A program made the position numbers and the translations under genes. A DNA stretch of 64,000 nt from Methylobacterium sp. Leaf108 (GTDB lineage: Bacteria; Pseudomonadota; Alphaproteobacteria; Rhizobiales; Beijerinckiaceae). Each line of letters starts with the position of its first letter. Positions within the stretch are counted from its first letter, which is position 1. Shown here piece by piece: positions 59,516 to 64,000 of this stretch. The notes under the pieces were generated by a model, which was not told the DNA's origin, made no database searches, and saw only the letters and a list, made by a program, of their open reading frames with translations. The stretch spans positions 30,947-94,946 of the forward strand of contig NZ_LMND01000006.1 of the NCBI RefSeq assembly GCF_001423265.1, in the 5' to 3' direction.

Positions 59516-60250
59516 TCAGGCGTGATCGCGACGACCGCGGCCGCCTTCGCCATCGCGCTCACGGCGTCCGCCCGAACGGCCACCCTCTTCCTGAGCACGC
59601 TTGTCCTGCGCCATCGGGTCGTGCTCGAGGATCTCTCCCTTGAACACCCACACCTTGATGCCGCACGTCCCGTAGGTCGTGAAGGCGGTCGCGGTGCCGT
59701 AGTCGACGTCGGCGCGCAGCGTATGCAGCGGCACGCGACCCTCGCGGTACCATTCCTGGCGCGCGATCTCAGCGCCGCCGAGGCGGCCCGAGCAGTTGAT
59801 ACGGATGCCCTCGGCGCCCAGACGCATCGCCGACTGAACGGCCCGCTTCATGGCACGGCGGAAGGCGACGCGGCGCTCGAGCTGCTGCGCGATCGAGTCC
59901 GCCACCAGGGTGGCATCGATCTCGGGCTTGCGCACCTCGACGATGTTGATGGTCACGTCGGCCTTGGTCATGGTGCCGACGAGCTTGCGCAGCTTCTCGA
60001 TGTCCGCGCCCTTCTTGCCGATCACGACGCCCGGACGACCGGAGTGGATGGTGACGCGGCACTTCCGGTGCGGACGCTCGATCACGATCTTGGAGACCGC
60101 GGCCTGCTTGAGCTGCTTCATGAGCGACGCACGAATGGCGACGTCCTCGTGCATCAGCTTGGCGTATTCGCCCTTCTGGGCGAACCAGCGGGAGTCCCAG
60201 GTCCGGTTGATACCGAGCCGCAGACCGATCGGATTGATTTTCTGGCCCAT
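59516..60250 (-). CDS. rpsC: 30S ribosomal protein S3
   Basis: S3 is part of the mRNA entry helicase. It has 244 residues. [20 protein letters not shown] starts the protein. The KH domain includes [20 protein letters not shown], and [20 protein letters not shown] lies near the end. The C-terminal 30 residues are a glycine/arginine-rich tail common in alphaproteobacteria. Confidence 0.97.
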   Translation of the reverse strand: MGQKINPIGLRLGINRTWDSRWFAQKGEYAKLMHEDVAIRASLMKQLKQAAVSKIVIERPHRKCRVTIHSGRPGVVIGKKGADIEKLRKLVGTMTKADVTINIVEVRKPEIDATLVADSIAQQLERRVAFRRAMKRAVQSAMRLGAEGIRINCSGRLGGAEIARQEWYREGRVPLHTLRADVDYGTATAFTTYGTCGIKVWVFKGEILEHDPMAQDKRAQEEGGRSGGRRERDGEGGRGRRDHA

Positions 60251-60260
60251 CAGGTCCTCC

Positions 60261-60647
60261 TCACGCCGCTTCGGCGGTCGGGACTTCGCGCACCACGATG
60301 GTGAGGTTCGCGAAGGGCTTCAGGATGCGGGCGCCGCGGCCGCGGGCCCGAGCGTGGAAGCGCTTGAGCACGAGGGCCTTGCCGACGAACGCCTGGGCGA
60401 CGACCAGGTCGTCGACATCCAGATTGTGGTTGTTCTCGGCGTTGGCGATGGCGCTCTCGAGGCACTTCTTGACCTCGCGGGCGATCCGCTTGCGGGAGAA
60501 TTCGAGGTCGGCGAGCGCCGAATCGACCTTCTTGTTGCGGATCAGCTGGGCGACGAGGTTCAGCTTCTGAGGGCTGACACGCAGCATGCGCGCGACGGCC
60601 TTCGCCTCGTTGTCCGGCAGCGCGCGGGGGGTGGCTTGCTTGCCCAT
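60261..60647 (-). CDS. rplV: 50S ribosomal protein L22
   Basis: L22 lines the exit tunnel constriction. It has 128 residues. [20 protein letters not shown] and [20 protein letters not shown] are conserved; the latter is the tunnel-facing hairpin. The ATG giving [17 protein letters not shown] overlaps nothing and starts one base before the rpsS stop region. Confidence 0.97.
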   Translation of the reverse strand: MGKQATPRALPDNEAKAVARMLRVSPQKLNLVAQLIRNKKVDSALADLEFSRKRIAREVKKCLESAIANAENNHNLDVDDLVVAQAFVGKALVLKRFHARARGRGARILKPFANLTIVVREVPTAEAA

Positions 60648-60648
60648 C

Positions 60649-60927
60649 TCAGCGCCTCTTCGCCTTCTTGTCGGCCGCGTGACCGTGGAAGGTGCGGGTC
60701 GGCGAGAACTCGCCGAACTTGTGACCGACCATTTCCTCGGAGACATAGACCGGGATGTGCTTCTGCCCGTTGTGCACACCGAAGGTGAGCCCGACGAACT
60801 GCGGGAGGATCGTGGAGCGGCGGCTCCAGATCTTGATGACTTCGTTGCGGCTGGATCCGCGAGCGGTCTCAGCCTTCTTGAGGAGGTAGCCGTCGATGAA
60901 CGGCCCCTTCCAGAGCGAGCGTGCCAT
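60649..60927 (-). CDS. rpsS: 30S ribosomal protein S19
   Basis: S19 lies in the small-subunit head and contacts S13. It has 92 residues. [40 protein letters not shown] and [20 protein letters not shown] are conserved. It starts 5 bases after rplB. Confidence 0.97.
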   Translation of the reverse strand: MARSLWKGPFIDGYLLKKAETARGSSRNEVIKIWSRRSTILPQFVGLTFGVHNGQKHIPVYVSEEMVGHKFGEFSPTRTFHGHAADKKAKRR

Positions 60928-60932
60928 GATGG

Positions 60933-61769
60933 TTACTTCTTGCGGTTGTGACGGCTGGACAGGATGAACACGTCGGTCCGCTTGTTGGACCGGGTCTTCT
61001 TCCCCTTCGTGGGCACGCCCCAGGGCGTGACCGGGTTGCGGCCGCCCGAGGTCCGTCCCTCGCCGCCGCCGTGCGGGTGATCGACCGGGTTCATGGCGAC
61101 ACCGCGGACGTGCGGGCGCTTGCCCAGCCAGCGATTGCGGCCCGCCTTGCCCAGCGAGATGTTCATGTGGTCCGGGTTCGACACCGCACCGACGCTGGCG
61201 AAGCACTGGCCGTGGACCAGGCGCTGTTCGCCGGAGTTCAGGCGCAGGGTGACGTAGCCCTGGTCGCGCCCGACGATCTGGGCGTAGTTGCCGGCCGAGC
61301 GCGCGATGGCACCGCCCTTGCCGATCTTCAGCTCGACGTTGTGGACGATGGTGCCCACCGGCATGTTGCCCACCGGACCGGCGTTGCCGGGCTTGATGTC
61401 GACCTGCTCGGCCGCGATCACCTTGTCGCCGGGCGACAGGCGCTGCGGAGCCAGGATGTAGCTCTGCACGCCGTCCGGATAGGTGATCAGCGCGATGAAC
61501 GCCGTCCGGTTGGGATCGTACTCGATCCGCTCGACGGTGGCGGACACGCCCATCTGCTCGCGACGCTTGAAGTCGACGTTGCGCAGGGTGCGCTTGTGCC
61601 CACCGCCACGGAAGCGGACGGTGATGCGGCCGAGGTTGTTGCGGCCGCCGGACGACGACTTGCCCTCGGTGAGCTTCTTGACCGGCTTGCCCTTGTAGAG
61701 CTCACGGCGGTCGACGAGCACAAGCTGGCGAAGGCTCGGCGTGACCGGTTTGAATGTCTTCAAGGCCAT
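60933..61769 (-). CDS. rplB: 50S ribosomal protein L2
   Basis: L2 is a core protein near the peptidyl-transferase centre. It has 278 residues. [20 protein letters not shown] and the catalytic-region loop [20 protein letters not shown] are fully conserved. It follows rplW by 26 bases. Confidence 0.97.
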   Translation of the reverse strand: MALKTFKPVTPSLRQLVLVDRRELYKGKPVKKLTEGKSSSGGRNNLGRITVRFRGGGHKRTLRNVDFKRREQMGVSATVERIEYDPNRTAFIALITYPDGVQSYILAPQRLSPGDKVIAAEQVDIKPGNAGPVGNMPVGTIVHNVELKIGKGGAIARSAGNYAQIVGRDQGYVTLRLNSGEQRLVHGQCFASVGAVSNPDHMNISLGKAGRNRWLGKRPHVRGVAMNPVDHPHGGGEGRTSGGRNPVTPWGVPTKGKKTRSNKRTDVFILSSRHNRKK

Positions 61770-61795
61770 CGGTGGTAATCCTTAACCCGACTGTC

Positions 61796-62092
61796 TCAGA
61801 GGCCGGTCGTGACGTCGATCGTCTCACCCTCGGCGAGGGTCACGATCGCTTTCTTCACGTCCGAACGCTGCCCGCGCAGACCGCGGAAGATCTTCTTCTT
61901 GCCCTTGGTGACGAGCGTGTTCACGCCCACCACCTTGACGTCGAACAGACGCTCGACCGCTTCCTTGATCTGCGGCTTGGTGGCCTTCGGCGCGACCCGG
62001 AAGACGACCTTGTTCTGCTCGGTGAGGTTCGTCGCCTTTTCCGTGATCACGGGCGAGACGATGATGTCGTAGTGACGCGGATCGGCACTCAT
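61796..62092 (-). CDS. rplW: 50S ribosomal protein L23
   Basis: L23 forms the docking site for trigger factor and SRP at the tunnel exit. It has 98 residues. [20 protein letters not shown] and the [20 protein letters not shown] loop are typical. Its ATG overlaps the rplD stop by 4 bases. Confidence 0.97.
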   Translation of the reverse strand: MSADPRHYDIIVSPVITEKATNLTEQNKVVFRVAPKATKPQIKEAVERLFDVKVVGVNTLVTKGKKKIFRGLRGQRSDVKKAIVTLAEGETIDVTTGL

Positions 62093-62709
62093 TTGAAACG
62101 CGCCTCCAGCGCATCGACGGCGGCGCGCGTCAGCACGAGCTTGTCGCGGCGCAGGATGTCGTAGACGTTGATGCCCTGCACGGGGAGCACGTCGATCATC
62201 GGGATATTGCGGGCGGCCCGACCAAAGTTCACGTCGACCTCGGCCCCGCTGATGATCAGAGCGCTCGACAGGCCCATCTTGCCGAACCGCTCGACGAGAC
62301 CCTTGGTCTTGCCGTCGGCCAGCGTCACGTCGTCGACGATGATGAGGGTCGAGGCCTTCACCTTGGCCGAGAGCGCATGCTTGAGAGCGAGCGCACGGAC
62401 CTTCTTGGGCAGGTCGTGGGCATGGCTGCGGACGACCGGACCGAACGCACGACCACCGCCGCGGAACTGCGGAGCGGAGGCGGCGCCGTGACGGGCGTTA
62501 CCGGTGCCCTTCTGCTTGTAGAGCTTCTTGCGGGTCCGGTTCACGTCCGAGCGGTTCTTCACGGCGTGGGTGCCGGCCTGGCGCTTGGCGAGCTGCCAGC
62601 GCACCATGCGCTGAAGAAGGTCGGCGCGCGGCTCGAGCCCGAAGATGGTCTCGTCCAGGTCGACCGAGCCGGCGCCGTCGCCGTCGAGAGTGGTGATATC
62701 GAGCTTCAT
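62089..62709 (-). CDS. rplD: 50S ribosomal protein L4
   Basis: L4 shapes the exit tunnel and in enterobacteria also represses the S10 operon. It has 206 residues. [20 protein letters not shown] and [20 protein letters not shown] are the tunnel loop; [20 protein letters not shown] ends the fold. The ATG overlaps the rplC stop (TGATG type). Confidence 0.97.
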   Translation of the reverse strand: MKLDITTLDGDGAGSVDLDETIFGLEPRADLLQRMVRWQLAKRQAGTHAVKNRSDVNRTRKKLYKQKGTGNARHGAASAPQFRGGGRAFGPVVRSHAHDLPKKVRALALKHALSAKVKASTLIIVDDVTLADGKTKGLVERFGKMGLSSALIISGAEVDVNFGRAARNIPMIDVLPVQGINVYDILRRDKLVLTRAAVDALEARFK

Positions 62710-63452
62710 CACGCATTCTCCTCGGAAGCGGGAGCCTCGGGAGCCGGAGCTTCGGTGGCGGGAGCAGCGGAGGAACCGTTCTCACGGAACTTGCCAGGCT
62801 GCGGCACGTCGGCGGGGAGCTTGCGCTTCACCGCGTCGCGGATCTGGATCCAGCCGCCGGCGACGCCGGGGACGGCACCTTCGACCAGGATGAGTCCACG
62901 CTCGGGGTCGGTACGGACGACGCGCAGGTTCTGCGTCGTCACCCGGTCGACACCCATGTGGCCGGGCATCTTCTTGTTCTTGAAGGTCTTGCCCGGGTCC
63001 TGACGGCCACCGGTCGAACCGATCGAACGGTGCGAGATGGACACTCCGTGGGTGGCACGCAGACCGCCGAAGTTCCAGCGCTTCATACCGCCGGCGAATC
63101 CCTTGCCGGTGGTGGTGCCGGTGACGTCGACGAACTGGCCGGCGATGAAGTGGTCGGCCGTGATTTCCGCCCCGACCGGGATCATCGCGTCCTCGGACAC
63201 GCGGAACTCGGCGAGCTTCTGCTTGGGCTCGACCTTGGCGATCGCGAAGCGGCCGCGTTCGGCCATCGACACGTTCTTCACCTTGGCCTTGCCGACGCCG
63301 ACCTGGAGGGCGACGTAGCCGTTCTTCTCGACGGTGCGGTGGGCGACCACCTGGCATTGATCGATCTTGAGCACGGTCACGGGAATATGTTCGCCTGCAT
63401 CCGTAAAGACGCGGGTCATCCCGACCTTCTGTGCAATGACGCCTGAGCGCAT
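62709..63452 (-). CDS. rplC: 50S ribosomal protein L3
   Basis: L3 is an early 23S binder near the peptidyl-transferase centre. It has 247 residues. [20 protein letters not shown], the central [20 protein letters not shown] loop and [20 protein letters not shown] are conserved. The last 30 or so residues are a low-complexity Ala/Pro/Glu tail absent from E. coli L3. Confidence 0.97.
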   Translation of the reverse strand: MRSGVIAQKVGMTRVFTDAGEHIPVTVLKIDQCQVVAHRTVEKNGYVALQVGVGKAKVKNVSMAERGRFAIAKVEPKQKLAEFRVSEDAMIPVGAEITADHFIAGQFVDVTGTTTGKGFAGGMKRWNFGGLRATHGVSISHRSIGSTGGRQDPGKTFKNKKMPGHMGVDRVTTQNLRVVRTDPERGLILVEGAVPGVAGGWIQIRDAVKRKLPADVPQPGKFRENGSSAAPATEAPAPEAPASEENA

Positions 63453-63502
63453 AGGTATCTCCCTCGCGCGATGAAACGGTAAGCTCTAAATCCCTGCGGG
63501 AC

Positions 63503-63811
<309 letters not shown>

Positions 63812-63835
63812 GACCTGAAACCTTGGCGGGACGAG

Positions 63836-63862
63836 AAAGGGGCGGGCGCGAGGACCCGCCCC
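63836..63862 (-). terminator. Weak terminator-like hairpin between tuf and rpsJ
   Basis: On the minus strand GGGGCGGG and CCCGCCCC form an 8-bp stem with an 8-base loop, followed by TTT. The T-run is short, so it may only partly stop transcription from tuf into rpsJ or mark an RNA processing point. Confidence 0.45.
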
Positions 63863-63899
63863 TCGGTCGTTCCTCAGCAGACGTGATCGCTAAGCGAGA

Positions 63900-64000
63900 C
63901 TAGTCGTTGATGGCGGCGACGACGCCGGCGCCGACGGTGCGACCGCCCTCGCGGATGGCGAAGCGCAGCTTCTCTTCCATGGCCACCGGCACGATCAGGG
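63900..64000 (-). CDS. tuf: Elongation factor Tu (3' end only)
   Basis: The last 33 codons of EF-Tu lie in the window. They end in [20 protein letters not shown] and AGVVAAIND, then TAG. This is the C-terminal beta-barrel domain, which binds tRNA. The rest of the gene is beyond the right edge. tuf directly before rpsJ is the usual str-S10 junction. Confidence 0.95.
   Translation of the reverse strand, partial: LIVPVAMEEKLRFAIREGGRTVGAGVVAAIND

Overview
The window is GC-rich chromosomal DNA from an alphaproteobacterium of the order Hyphomicrobiales (Rhizobiales). It is most likely Methylobacterium or Methylorubrum. The basis is gene content (an HpnP-like hopanoid methylase, the AcpXL/LpxXL very-long-chain lipid A cluster, alphaproteobacterial ribosomal operons), the core-gene synteny and the codon bias. 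No rRNA, tRNA, CRISPR array, insertion sequence or phage gene was seen.

Layout. Positions 1-3.1 kb hold the start of rpoB, then rplL and rplJ, read leftward from a predicted promoter at about 3.1 kb. Positions 3.2-12.5 kb hold a leftward outer-membrane lipid locus: acpXL-fabZXL-fabF2XL-fabF1XL-fabG-like-(SH3 protein)-(toxin-antitoxin)-adh2XL-lpxXL, ending in an hpnP-like radical SAM gene. Positions 12.8-17.3 kb hold an AI-2E family permease, a DUF1508 protein and acnA. Positions 17.5-19.4 kb hold an antitoxin beside a frameshifted RelE toxin, then ccmAB. Positions 19.4-31.2 kb hold an endonuclease III-like gene, a GyrI-like secreted protein, dapF-mtaB, ilvB-ilvN behind a predicted transcription attenuator, mazEF, a GST, ilvC, a PNPOx-like protein, a HAD hydrolase and trpS. 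Positions 31.5-36.5 kb hold ccmCDG, yciB, vapBC, ftsY and an RluA-family pseudouridine synthase.

Positions 36.7-48.0 kb hold one tightly overlapping rightward operon for a Wsp/ACF-like chemosensory array: CheW, CheR-TPR, CheW, MCP, CheA-REC, CheB. Where Wsp systems have a diguanylate cyclase, this operon ends in two hybrid histidine kinases. A bidirectional terminator separates it from the ribosomal block. Positions 48-64 kb read leftward and contain the complete S10, spc and alpha operons from the 3' end of tuf to rplQ. A metallo-beta-lactamase-fold gene lies inside the alpha operon between rpsK and rpoA.

How it fits together. The 3-12.5 kb locus appears to build the outer-membrane lipid barrier: a C28-type acyl chain on lipid A plus methylated hopanoids. 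The ccm genes mature c-type cytochromes. The ilv genes make branched-chain amino acids under attenuation. The chemosensory operon is probably a signalling array that feeds a kinase relay rather than flagella. Four type II toxin-antitoxin modules, one broken, sit at junctions between core operons.
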